Origin: Amaurobius ferox
Taxonomy: Eukaryota > Arthropoda > Arachnida > Araneae > Amaurobiidae
Length of the DNA: 64,000 bases
Reading direction: 5' to 3'
NCBI GenBank assembly: GCA_951213105.1
Contig: OX578136.1
Span: 68,247,230-68,311,229, forward strand
The position numbers were made by a program, and so were the translations under genes. The notes below the pieces were generated by a model. The model had not been told where the DNA came from and did no database searches. It saw only the letters and a program-made list of their open reading frames with translations. Each line of letters opens with the position of its first letter. Position 1 is the stretch's first letter. Positions 31,190-43,774 of this stretch are shown here, in pieces.

Positions 31190-32215
31190 TTAAAATTTAA
31201 AGCTCTCTCTCCATTGCTTATTTTTCATTTCTTCACGTGAATGACCAGAAATTATTTCAGCTTTTCTTTTCATGGAGTTTCTTTTCATCTGTTCATTTAT
31301 GTGCCTTATTCGAAAGAAGGTTCTGGTTCTGGTATATGTTCTTACAACACCAAGAGCTATTTCAGGAAATTGTTCTTTTATTTTCAATTGGAGGTTCTTT
31401 AAAATATTTCTTGAATTAGAAATAAAATTTCCGTGTAGTTTTAAAAAGATATCTTATAATTTGGTGACTGTTTCTACCCAGGTATCACGTGGAACAATTA
31501 AACCACCTCTTGATAAAGATTCAATCCATTTTTTGTCATTTTCGGATGTTGATTCCACTAGATATGAATAAGTTCCTAACTGCGCTTCTTTGTGACGATA
31601 TGCCAAATATCCTGCAAAAAAAAAAAAAACGCAAGGCTTCTTTTTCATTTACAACAGGACTGAAATGAATGTCATGTTGAGGCTCAATGGGGGGGGGGGG
31701 CAATCTGCAGTGATGCTGCATAGTCTTTTTCTTCTAATTTGAAAAATAAAGTCGCAGTTAGTGTTTGATCTTGGTTATTTTCCACATTTGTAGTTATTGG
31801 CATAGGAAGCTTAGACCCAAGGAATAATGTTTTAAGTCGGAATTTGAAATCAGTAGTAAGAGGATGGTTATAAAATCGTACAAGACCTCTAATTTGGGAA
31901 AATATATTTTCTAAAGCATCTTGATTGACTCTAACTTGTCATCATGTATTTAATATTATTTTCTTTCATGTCATCATAAAGTCCTTTTAAGCTTGCTCTT
32001 GAAACAAGAATGCCTTTTTGGAAAGGCAGTATTGAAGTTTTAGAAATGACTCTGAGTTCCGTAATATCCGCTTGCATTTGACTTAGAATTTGCATTTGGT
32101 CATTTATATTATTTCCAAAAGCTCTGAGCGCTTTGATTTATTTTCATCATTAGAAACGCGAGAGTTAAAAACATCGACACATTTTCCCATGCTTCGGAAA
32201 GGTCTGGCTAGGGAC
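31190..32215 (-). pseudogene. Decayed P-element-type (THAP9-like) transposase
   Basis: Pieces in shifting minus-strand frames, in order from 32215 down: WSLARPFRSMGKCVDVFNSR, then QADITELRVISK and LPFQKGILVSRASLKGLYDD, then RVNQDALENIFSQIRGLVRF with NHP. Next come KFRLKTLFLGS, GYLAYRHKEAQLGTYSYLVE, WIESLSRGGLIVP and a tail with RIRHINEQMK. LPFQKG followed by NQDxLENxFSQxRG and HP is characteristic of P-element and THAP9 transposases. At least three frameshifts and in-frame stops (for example after VTKL near 31454) make it dead. The THAP N-terminus is not found. Confidence 0.8.
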
Positions 32216-32498
32216 CAGTGACGTCAGTAATTCCAAGAACTCTGGACAGGAGTAGGTTGCCAGAAACGAATGGCCTACCTCTCTTACTTCCATTTACCTT
32301 GAATGCGGCGAGATTTAAGGTATAACAAAATTGGCGCACTATCGCTTATGTGGCGTGTAAAGTTTTATTGTAAGATCGCAGATATGCACCGTCCCGTCGG
32401 TCAGTTCATTCGAAGGTGGGGGGAATGGGCGCATTTTCGCCTTGGCCATTCCTTTCACAGTTCTGCAGTTTCAGTTGGCTGTCTGATAAGATTATAAT

Positions 32499-32720
32499 GC
32501 GCTATCTGATAAGATTGTAATCACTTTTAAGAAAAATATCTGAATATCGGCCCGGTCCAGACCGAAATGCTATGTATTCAAAGGTTTTAAAAGCCCGAAT
32601 TTTTAAATTTTATGTACAAAAATTAAGATTAGAGTTAACTTATTATTAAACATTATCTTTACATAACTGAAATCAACCTGCGCTATCTGATAAGATTGTA
32701 ATCACTTTTAAGAGAAATAC
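32499..32720. repeat. Direct repeat around the left arm of the fold-back element
   Basis: GCGCTATCTGATAAGATTGT followed by AATCACTTTTAAGA occurs at 32499-32532 and 32681-32714, 182 bp apart, bracketing the left inverted arm. Confidence 0.85.
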
Positions 32721-33238
32721 TTTAAAATGTTGTCAAATATTTTATTTGATGACGTTGTAATTTAGAGATTGACTGCGAAATAGCACTGTAATACATAATA
32801 TAAAATATTCGCTGAGCCTGCTTAAATAATCTGCAATTAAAAGATACTTGGTAATATAATTAGATCATAAACAGTTTGTTAAAAATATTAACCGGTAGCC
32901 TGTGGTAGCGGTCTACACGGGCTCGTGATCCGTCTACACGGGCTCGTTCGTCCTGACGAACGGATAAAAGCCCGACCTAACCAGTGGGCATAGTCGGACC
33001 AGACTTGTTGTGCTTAGATTGAAGAAAAGTCTGGTTGGGCAGAATATATTTAATTTTGAAAACCTTTTAAATTAATTTTAATAGAGTACATGAAATTATT
33101 GTGTTGATTTCAGTTATGTAAAGACAATTTTTAAAATTAAGTTAACTTTAATCTTAATTTTTGTACATAAAATTCACAAATTCGGGATTTTAAAACATTT
33201 GAATACAAAGCATTTCGGTCTGAACCGAGTCGATATTC
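32541..33238. mobile_element. Fold-back (MITE-like) element, ~137-bp inverted arms
   Basis: The left arm 32541-32677 (GAATATCGGCCCGGTCCAGA...) and right arm 33103-33238 are inverse copies with several mismatches. The spacer is about 425 bp. It holds a GC-rich core with a duplicated CGTCTACACGGGCTCG (about 32917-32946) and a 7-bp hairpin CGTTCGT/ACGAACG. No coding capacity. Confidence 0.8.
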
Positions 33239-34849
33239 AATGCCCTTCAGGCAGCGCCGGGCTCGGGTTCTACATCTGTAAATTTCTTCGGATAAAAGTT
33301 CAACATTTTGGCTTCTAGCTAGCGGTTACCCTGCCTGGGGGGCTGAGAATTAGGTTAAAAAAATCCATTTGATATATTTTTAAAAATATATGTCCATTTA
33401 CTGAATATTTAAACGATAATATCAAGAAAGATTTCTTCCTATAGCAAACATTCGATACATGCAAAAAACCTTCAGATATAATGATAAAATTATTATTATA
33501 TAATAAAGTAATATAAAGTGATATAGTAATATACCGTCTGAAGTAATACAGTACCGTAAATAAAACAAATTTATTTCCACATTTATATACAAGTTATACA
33601 TATATAAAACATCATAATTTACTAAGTGCATTTAATTAATTGTAAGAATAATTTAATGATATTCATTTTATGTCAGTTCATTTTAATTTTCTAAGTGTTA
33701 CATTTCACTCTTATTTACATAAAAGCACCCATTTTTAATTTACTAATTTTAAACAAAACTAGCTTTAAAATTCATGGTTTTTTTTTATTAGAAATTAATG
33801 TTATACTTTAGTAAGCGTGAGCAAATTTTGATTCCAGTTGTGAAATCAGTCACTTTTTAAATAATTTATGTGTGTTTTGTCTATTTGTGAGTCTATAGAC
33901 ACGATATCACTCGAACAAATTAAGAGCATTAAAGGAAACTTGGCACGATTATTTTCATCAAAAGCACCAGAAGTCTATTTATTTTCAGAATCTATGCTAT
34001 TCTTTATTTTCAGAATTTGTGCTAATCTATAAATTATGATTGGTCTAATTATATGTCGCGTTTGTTAAAACAATTAAAATGTTTTGAAATCTCTGAAACT
34101 AACTATTTAAGATTGTCAAAGGATGAACATAAATATCTAGATATATATTTTGAAAAATATATATGTTGAAATATTAGAAAAAAAGGAAATAATTTTAAAC
34201 CAAATATTTACATCGATTAAATGCTGAATACTCATGGTATGAGCAATTACAAAAAATATGCAGTTTCCTATTTTTTTTTTAAATCATTACATACCTGAAT
34301 TACTTTTACTCTTATTTAATAAAATATTTTTAATGATATTTTGAAATTCAAACTGTTAGGAAAGATAAAAAATCTAGGCAATTTGTAACCGAATAAGGTG
34401 CCAGATTCCATCCCCAATATCACCTGTTGTCAAGAGAGCCCCCCCCCCCCCCCTCCTTTTTTTTACGTGCAGTAGGGCACGGCTTTTTATAAAATTATTT
34501 CCAGGTTTTCTGTTGGGGTTTATCCGTTATATATCATAATTATTAAATTTGTTTATTCTAATGGCCGTAATTATTTTATTAAAATTGAAGAGTTTGGGTT
34601 GAAAGAACTTTCTTGTAAATTAAGCCCTTTTATTTACTGAAAAGTGCACAATACGTTTTGTGTGGAAGACACAGGCTACTCATATCCAGGACACTCTAAG
34701 ATATGAGCAGGATGAGTGGCCGAATACATTTTGTGTGGATGAATTATTTATTTATGACCAAAAAGAAAATAAACAGCAACATAAACATTATATATTTGAT
34801 ATTTTATCATTCTAATTTTTTATGTTTTATACAACGCTATTCGGCTTCT
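33239..34849. other. AT-rich intergenic sequence
   Basis: It contains a weak relative (about 33865-33960, GAGTCTATAGACACGATATC) of a dispersed repeat also seen near 48170 and 51090, and a C run near 34440. No gene. Confidence 0.4.
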
Positions 34850-34864
34850 ATGAAATACAAGGTA

Positions 34865-34905
34865 GAAGGCCCAGACCACACGACCAACCCGAAGGTTTAT
34901 GGCAG
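34865..34905 (-). mobile_element. 41-bp 3'-terminal SINE fragment with 15-bp target duplication
   Basis: Read on the minus strand it ends GTGTGGTCTGGGCCTTC, the tail of the 5S-tRNA SINE family (GGACGGTCTGGGTCT). It is flanked by ATGAAATACAAGGTA at 34850-34864 and 34906-34920. It is an extremely 5'-truncated copy. Confidence 0.75.
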
Positions 34906-34920
34906 ATGAAATACAAGGTA

Positions 34921-36263
34921 ATATTTTTCGATTAAAATATTTTTGCTGCCATTGAAAATAATGTCAACAATATTTATGCATTACATTTTATTACAATTCA
35001 TATTTCATTAAGTATTAATATTTAATATGTGTTCATTTAAAATAGAAATTCGTAATTAATTTTACGTATGCTGCCCCTCAGTATTATTCCCATTCAAGGG
35101 CCGCCAGTTGGATAATATTGCATTTGAGCTTAGATTTCATGGCCAAATTATCTAAGGAAGGACGCAATCCCCCCCCCCCTCCTCGCTTTACTTCGATATG
35201 CAAAATGTAAGACTTTATTTATAAATTACTAAAATAACCATATTTTAAATTTTGAAATTTTCTAAATATGTCAGTTTGGAATCCCCCCCCCCCCTACACA
35301 CACAACTGCACTTGGGTAGTATGAAATTTCCTTTTAAAAAATCCCTGCAGGGAGCAATATATGATAGATGTACTCAAAAGAAGAGGAACCATAAGCGCCC
35401 ATTGGATTTTCTCTCATCTGAGCAATATCTACCAAGTCATGACGCTTTTCTGTGATATTAGATACACAATTACAAAACTAGCTATAAAACAAAAATTATT
35501 TTTGTTTAAAAAAAAAATTTTTAAATAGTTTTCAATTATTTACTTTTGCTTAAGTTGTTGCATATTATAAGGATGGTGGATTATTAAATCAAAATTGTCA
35601 AAGAAAAATTTAAATGAATTGAATATAATCATTCTTATATATTTTCTTTCATTTTGTAGAAACAAATTTTTTTTCTAGTTACTTTCGAATTTACTTTTCT
35701 AAATCTAGAGCATCCTAGCTTTTAAATCCAGCATCTGCTGTTAATCATGACGAGATATTCGAATTACTTTTAGCTTTTACTTATATTCGATATCTCGAAT
35801 ACTTTAGTATTCGGTATTCACCGATATCGCTCATCTATTAAATATCTATTTTCATAACATTTTTATTCGTAACTATGTTTTTATAACATCTGTATGATTT
35901 CTGAAAAAAAAATGTTTCAAAAATTGAGATCTCTCTCCTTGATCTGTTCACTCACTCTCCAAATCAATCGGCATCTCTGACGTTTATCGATTTCAGAAAT
36001 CATGCAAAATGTTATTCAGGTTTGTCAATTTCTTTGAAATATATTATACCCACAGTCACACAGGAAAAAAATTTATTTTCTCATGCTACTATATAGTGAA
36101 ATTATTGTTTACACGAAAATTTTCAAATTTGAGATTTTCTCGGATAAGCACGTTTTATGACTGATTGAACCCATTTGAAACACCTTTGGAAATGTATATG
36201 TTTGTGTGTTTGCGTGTATGTGTCTATGAGGTAGGGCCGCCCGTAGATCTGGACATACATCAC
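34921..36263. other. AT-rich intergenic with poly-C runs
   Basis: C runs at about 35170 and 35284. A repeat fragment at about 36110-36235 (GAGATTTTCTCGGATAAGCACG, then a GTGTGTTTGCGTGTATGTG stretch) resembles the dispersed repeat near 48060-48240. It is interrupted by the Harbinger-like element. Confidence 0.5.
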
Positions 36264-36437
36264 TTAGGGCCGATCCCACCAACAACCGTTAAAATATAGC
36301 AAAGGTTTAACGGTTGATTAGCACTGTTTTGCGTCCCACCAACACTTTCACGGCGTTAAAGAGCTCACTAAAGTGCTGTTAATTTAAGTGGCCGATTTTG
36401 GCCACTTAAATATTTAACAGTTGATTAAAAGTCGAAC

Positions 36438-39400
36438 AAGATGGCGGCAATTTCTGTATCATTTGATATTTCAAGATGAAATTTTATTTAAGATTGAATT
36501 CTTTTATATTTCTTTTCCGAAAGAAGAGTGTTTGAAAGTTTTTACAACATAGGGGAAAATAAAGCCGATTTTGCTTATTTATCGAAGTCGGTGAAAGTTT
36601 GAAAGACACTTAGGAGTATTTACAATACACTACTCAGGTATGTAATGCATATATTTTGTTTATATTATGCTACAAGTTTCTTAACTTCTTAAACCATGAT
36701 GTACGCTTTTGAATTATGCTAAAATTACAGAATTTAAAGAGAATTAAACTTGTACTGCAATATTTCGGCCGATCTGTTTATTATATCAGATAGGCTGTTT
36801 TATTGTTGAACCAGTTATAGAAATTGTCCTATATGGTCTGATTTAAAAATTTCATATGTTGTCCGTAATTTTTTCTTGTTTAGAATAACATTTTTACATT
36901 TATTTGCATATAATCTCAGAAATTATATTTTCAAAACTTCAATTTACTTGAAGTTATGCATGCTGTACCGTTTATTTACAAAGCCAAACTGGAAAATAAG
37001 CATTGTCTGTAACAAACATAATTTATGTATGGGTATAAATGAATTTATCAATAGTTAGTTATTAGATTTAAATGTATATGTATTCAGCATGGTGTGAATG
37101 GTAATCCCTATTGTATTTCCCAAAGATAAAAATTGCATTTCCATTAAATGTCTGATGTTTCTTTTTAATATTTCCTGTTTGAATTGGAATGCTTCCATGG
37201 ACTTGCTTCTATGTTTAGTTGGTACCTTATAGAAAGGGCCTTTTTCAAATTTCAATGTAGTATTCTAAAGTATCTTGCCATTGTATGCTGTGATAATTTC
37301 TCCTGAATTGACTTTTATTGAGTTCGCTCTTTTGAGCAAGACATTTTGTATCACACATACTTTATATACTAAAAGTTTAACATATTTAAAATTGCTCTTG
37401 CAAAAGTCTCTCTTATTCCATGAAATTTTTTTATGAATGATTCTAATGACAACACTAGTAAAAGAAATCTTTGAAAATAGGATAGGATAATTTCTACGTT
37501 AATAATAAACTGGATAACAATATAAAATGCAGCAAAAAAAAGAGCATACGTATATTTATTTACCTTGCATTTTATATTGTGTTCTAGTTTATTATATTGA
37601 TTGTGCGGAAAGTCATATTCTTTACTTAATTTCTATATTATATAGGAAATAAAGTGAAATGTGTCTTCACAAATTAATAACTAATATTAAAAATAAGTGA
37701 TCAAAATTCACTTTCAAATTTCAACACACTACAATTGTTTTAAAAATAACTTTATTTACCTATATAAGTCAATAAATGACGTTATCTTATCAGTAACGAA
37801 TACTGTCGTTGAATTTGGTATGGCACTACTATACCAAATTTATCGACAAAAACCCTTCTCTAGGTTAAAACATATAACACAATAGCAGTAACATTATTAT
37901 CATTGCTATTATTGTCATTATATCCTTTGAGTATTGTGGTGCAATTGAGAACACAGGGATTGGAATGTAATGTACTTGCACTTTTGCATGACCTGCTTTC
38001 TAGACTAGAATTTACCACTGTACCGTATGTTAAATATTTTTGTTGGATTTTGATCAACTTTGCTCCCTAGACAATTTGTAAAATTGTTGCGTATATACCT
38101 TCAGCTCGTTTTTATGTCATAAAATAAATGAATTTTTTTTTTTTGCTGTCAAGTTTGGTAAGTGTTATATATTAAAATGCTTTAATGGATATATAACAAA
38201 TGTGAAGTGATTTTTGAAGTACTTTGTTTTCTGTTATATACACCAGATATTTGCCCCAATATTTTATCTTTTAATTGATGCACAACGGTATTGATGTAGC
38301 AATAGCTTGATTTATTTATACCATGTACTTCAATAGTTTGAACAATGATTGTTCGCCTAAACACAATATTATAAAACAACATAAAAATTTGATTTTGTTT
38401 ATAGTAGTACTTGCGCAAAGATGATTTATAACTGGTAATAAATAATTCATAATATTGGTTAAATGAAACTCTTCTTTTCGCTTTACAAATTTGCATTCTA
38501 CTGACTTCCCCCTAGATGTCAAGCTCATGTTTTAATACAGTAAAATCTGATTAATTTGAATAATTATATTCGAATGTTACTACAATTCAAACTTTTTCAT
38601 GGCAGCAAAAGGATAGTTTATTTTACTGGTAAGGTAACACAAGTTTTGGGGATCTTGTTTATAACCACTGCCATTTGAAAATTCACTTCAGTGACAGTAC
38701 GATTATAACCAGATTGACCAAAAACTTTCCCCGGTTACCTTGATTATGTGGTCACATGATATGCAGAAGCAGTTGCATAATATCAAATGTGGCCTCCTTA
38801 ATAATAATTAGAATATTATTTTCTTTATTTATGATTAGGCATAACTTGCCGGATAGTCTACAAATCACATATGCTATTATCCTTAAAGTAAAAGCTTCTT
38901 TACAATTACAGCATATAACAAATAGTATCAATATCAACCGGTTTCGGAAACAAGAAACATCTAATTTTTCAGGATAAAAAGACATAGCAATTACACCAAG
39001 GGCAAGAAGGTTTTTTTATGTCTGTCTCTTTGCTTTTCTTGACATGGATGCTTTGTTTTTTTTTTATTTTAAAGAAGGAGTTGTTCCAAGCTGGTTGATA
39101 CCATTACAAATTTTTTACATATTGTAATTTTAGTGACAGTTTTACTATAGCATATTGTTTTAATTTAAATAATTTCATAATTTATATACATTTCTATTAG
39201 TTTTATCACCACCAAAAATGGATATTTATTTAAAATTACATTGAACTCACAATTTTTAAATAATTTTTTCATATTTTGTTATTTGGAAACATTTTAAAAT
39301 GCGATATATAAGAATTTAGTTCATAGTATTTTATCGTGAAGTTTTCTTATACATGAGTTCGCTTCAAATGAAGTTTGATTACACAATGTACAGGGTACAA

Positions 39401-40505
39401 AAATTTCAATTGTAAATGAGAAGTAGACGTTTTCATCTGAATAGCAAAAAAATCTACATATGGGTTTTTTTCTTCAATGTATAAGAAATGGCAAATGTTA
39501 TGCAATGTTATTTATATGGTACTGATAAGTAAAAGAATCTTTCGGCGAGTAAATTCTGAGCTAAAATTTCTAATCTTGCTATGTATAGAATTTCCAGAAA
39601 TTTTTTCTATGATGAATATAAATGTTTATCATAGAAATGCTGCAATATCAGCCTTTTGAAATGCATGACAGATTGTGATTGGGAAGTTACATATTATGTA
39701 AAAGGTTAGGATATAATTGTAACCTGTAAATTATTGATTTTGAGTCTAGTTGTATAGCAAGATTTAACAGAATTATTTATACAGAGTGGGTACTGTATAT
39801 ATATACATTTCAATGTACTGTTGCTCATTTTATACAAAACTGTTCATACTAAGTTTCAATTAATGTGAAAAAACTTTGAAATTTTACAAATAGATCTCCG
39901 TCAAACTTGAAATATTATGCTGGACCCCTGTTTGATGTAAAGTATTTGAGAAGTTCAATGTAAAACACCTTTAATTTTATTTCAGTTCGTTAATTAAAAT
40001 GTAACAAAGTTTATTTATTCGTAAAACAGTTTTCCTCACACAAGTTAAGACAAAACACAGAGATTAAAATCACCACCTCAGTCAAGTATCGCTGAACTGA
40101 TTAATATCGTTGAAATTTGTTTTATGCTGTATTTTTAATGAGATTTTACTTTAAAGCTATTTTTGTAGTATTCTGATGTAATTTAAATATTTTTCCTTAT
40201 TTATATACATTTGTGAGTTTTATTGGCTTCAAATAAGTATATTTATTTGAAATTACATGTAATTTGCAGTTTTCAAATAATTTTATATTTATATTTTGCT
40301 ATTTGTAACCATTTTAAAATGGTTACAAATAGCAAAATATGAATTCAATTCGAATAGCAAAATTACGAATAGTATTACGAATAGCAAAATCCATGAATTC
40401 AATTCGAAGTAATTTTTGGTTTTCTTATAAATTTAGATAACCGAAGTTTTCTTATATATGAGCTCACTTAAAATGGAGCCTAATTACAAAATGTATATAG
40501 AATAT
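36438..40505. other. Interior of the Harbinger-like element, left part, noncoding
   Basis: AT-rich. Open frames are short and have no recognisable domain. An ATGGCGGC start context at 36440 opens only 12 codons. Confidence 0.5.
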
Positions 40506-40983
40506 TCATAAAGACTTTGTATGAGGTGGTACTGTTAATAATGAGTGATATACTTTCTCTAAATATTCGCCTCCAAGTCCTTCACCTTCTAACAACTCGG
40601 TCTGTCGTCTGACGGTTTTGGATAAATCTATTTTTTGTATTACTTTTGTATTATTGTTTGTGGCAATTTTTTTATTTATAGCTAATTGTAATTTCCTCTG
40701 GAAAGACAATTATTTTCCGATATTAACATCATCTTCAATGAATTTCTCTGGATAGGTTTGTGTTTACTTTTCATAAATGATTTTGTGGAAATTTACGACG
40801 AACTTAATTAAATTTGACTTTGTTAGCTTCTTTTCTTCATTTTCATTTTCTTTTTTAAAGTCGTTATAATTATGTAAATACCTTAAAATATTTTCTAGTT
40901 CACTATGACTTTCCTCTATGCGAATTTTCAATGCACTGTATAATTCCTCAGATAGTGTAGTGCACTGATCTTTAAGTGATTGC
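40506..40983 (-). pseudogene. hAT-family transposase C-terminal fragment
   Basis: Minus-strand pieces read LSEELYSALKIRIEESHSEL, then LRYLHNYNDF, LTKSNLIKFVVNFHKIIYEK and a stop. The next frame reads SFQRKLQLAINKKIATNN and LEKVYHSLLTVPPH. This order (LxExLxxxIxxRIxER..LxxLLxYL, then LELAI..., then LxxLYxALLTIPPTS) is that of the hAT transposase before its dimerisation motif. It is cut off right after VPPH, where the family continues with the ERAFS region. It is nested in the Harbinger-like element. Confidence 0.65.
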
Positions 40984-43380
40984 TAAGGAGCTTCAGAGAA
41001 CTGCGCCTGTGCACAGAGATGTTAGTTTAGAATACGATCTCGTCTAGTAATTCGCATTATTAGATAGTTTAGAATATTAAATTCTAAGTTATAGTTCATG
41101 CTGGAAATTAACTACGCCTGTGCAAGGAGTATTTTATTTTACAATTTTTATACGTATTTTTAAAAATACGTATAAAATATGTATTTTTATACGTACTTTT
41201 AAATATTTTTATTTATATACGTATTTGAAATAACAGTACATGCCCAATAAGTTAAATTAAATCTTTTAATAAAAAAAATATTTATTATAGCTAGTGTGTG
41301 GTAGGCTAACTTTGAGCACAATGGAGGTGGCTAATAGGATTTTTATTTTTCAATTTTGCAGTTAATTTTATATTTTGTATACATTGTGAGGAATGAATTC
41401 AAAATATCACTTTAATGGGTTTACATTGTATTTAAAAAATTAAGTTGTTGACATTTGCTTTCTTTTGTATATTTGTCATTTTAATGTTTTTAAAATTTTC
41501 ATGTTACATCCACTGTATGGACCTAACTGTACTTTATGTGCCATGGAATATCTGTTGCTACGTGCAATCTCCGACAGCCAGTAGAACTGTTTTCTGTCAT
41601 GTTTTTTTAGTGGGCGAGTGAAACTCGCATAGCAGGCATAGGTTCATGTTTAAATTGCTACAAATCAGGTTGCTCTTCTTTTATTTAATCAAAATTTCTA
41701 TAATTGTATTAAATCAATATTAATTTTATATTTTTATGCATTTCTGTTATGGCAGACATGCTGTCCGACAGACTTGGTGGCATTTCTATGTCACCAAGGT
41801 AAAAATCGCAGAAAAAAGGATAATATGACCCCTGTTCTTAAAATCCAATTGAAATCAATTTAATAAAACATTTTAAATCTATTTGAGCATCGAACTCCTG
41901 CTCCCAACCCCTCTCTTTTTTTTAAAAAAACTCTGTACGTTAAGTCAAACTGAAAACTTGTGTGTACATAAAAAATTTCAAATCTAAACTTTAGATGGTA
42001 TGTTACATTAATTCATATTTTTCAAATTTTGGTATACAAATTCAAATTTCATATTTTGGTATATTATAGTTTTTACGGTACGAGACAGAGATATCACTAG
42101 ACGTGCCGATACGAAAAAAAAAGTTCACTTCAGAAGTGCATCATAAAAAATAAAATATTTCAAAAACTACATCAAAATTAAAAGAAGGGGGAAAATTCAC
42201 CCATGTAGGTACCTGCCTGCAAAAATTTGTGGTTTTGCTATAGTTAGTCTATCCAGGACGTGAACTCGCAGCACAAATATTTTGTCTGGACTTCGATATT
42301 AAATATTTCTTAAACTACAATATATATATCAAAAAACAATTTATTTCAGCGTATTCCCCAAAGCTTTACAAGTGTACCAAATTTCATATTTTTATATGCA
42401 ATAGTTTTTGCAGTACAAAGCAAAGAATCTCGAGAAATTTGTGAAACAGTGGTGGCGTCAGCTACTTTTTTTTTAATATAGAGAGATTTTTAGGGAATAA
42501 ATTAAGAAAACATCCAACGTTTAACAATTAAAAAACTATTGATATAAAAAATATAAAACTAATTGCTATTTATATCAGTATTGGAGTCTGATATTAGAAA
42601 ATAGGAGGAGTCTGTGTCAGACAGTAGAAAAAAAAAGAGGAGTTGAAGTCCACGGTTTGAGTTACTGACTTCACAAACCTGCTAGTATGTATTTTGCTCA
42701 TCCAAATTAACTGACGCACCACCTGGTTCTTGGATAGGTCTTATTTAATTCATACCTATCCTATTGTAGGGTTATACATGAAACAAAAGCATAATATACT
42801 TTAAAGTTTGTTATTAGGAATATATTTTTCTTTCAATTTTGTGCATTACTTTTTTATGGATTTGCATCATGATCTAATAGCACCATTGTGTTACATAGCA
42901 GAGCATACTAATCACTGGTTCCCAACCCAAGTTATAAAATTACATTTATGGTTGTTTCCATTCCACACACACACACATTTCTCTACATTTTTGGCAGTAC
43001 CATTCATACAAATCTACCACATTGAAATAGTATTTATAGTGCGAATTAAAGAAACTATATATACTGATCGTAATACAATTAAAAAGAGAGATTTTTTTTA
43101 ATTGGGTAACTTCTTAAATTAGAAATATATGCATTAATTTCAAATACGTATTTCCTTAAAAAGGAAAGAATTCCCGCTAAATTATAACAAAATCTTTTCT
43201 CATAATGTATATATATTTGTGTAAACGTGAATGATATTTATATTATTCCTGTAGAACAAATTTGATATAACACGAAAATAAATAAATTGCTCCCTTACGA
43301 GAAGTAAAAACGTAAACATGCAGAAGTTGAAGTTGTATTTTCGAGATAGAAATAACGCACCAATCAGAGAACTCGTATCA
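40984..43380. other. Interior of the Harbinger-like element, right part, noncoding
   Basis: Two related segments at about 41008-41020 and 41104-41118 (GCGCCTGTGCACAGAG, ACGCCTGTGCAAGGAG) suggest further small insertions. A GTGGGCGAGTGAAACTCGC hairpin (about 41612-41630) is visible. No coding. Confidence 0.45.
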
Positions 43381-43774
43381 TCTAAAAATCGGTTTAATCA
43401 TTGATTAACTAACCGGAACGTTTTTAACAGTCGAATAGCTTGGTGGGACGGGATGGTTTTTAAGTATACTTTAGTGGGCCGTTAAATTTAGTGACTGATT
43501 AGTTAATCAGACATTAGCACTATTTTAACAGACGTTGGTGGGATCGGCCCTTAGATAGAAAGAAAGTTCGGGCGTCAGAAAAGACTCTGCTTGGTGAAAA
43601 ATGTTTGTAAGGGGAGAGTGAGGACTGGATAACTCACGAACGCATGTTCCTACGACTATAAAACTTTGTATGAAAAACTTAATAGAAAAAAATTTCTTTC
43701 CATTAGAATTCGAATTTTAAGAATTGTATGGCATTGTTTTCTACAGAAAATTATAGTAATTCCAAAAATAAAAA

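Larger units (their letters stand above)
36267..43550. mobile_element. 7.28-kb PIF/Harbinger-like DNA transposon, no intact transposase
   Basis: Perfect 17-bp terminal inverted repeats, GGGCCGATCCCACCAAC (36267-36283) and its inverse (43534-43550), are flanked by TTA at 36264-36266 and 43551-43553. Sub-terminal CGTCCCACCAA motifs recur inward at both ends (36333 on plus, about 43441-43451 on minus), with many TTAACnGTTnATTAA-type motifs. A 3-bp TWA duplication and GG-starting ends are typical of PIF/Harbinger. The interior is AT-rich, and I found no DDE nuclease or MYB-like protein. It is a large nonautonomous or decayed copy with nested insertions. Confidence 0.85.

Noticed and set aside
32938..32958. 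Hammerhead-like CTGACGA in the fold-back core
   Set aside because: It is part of a simple CGTTCGT/ACGAACG palindrome; no GAAA and no stem II.
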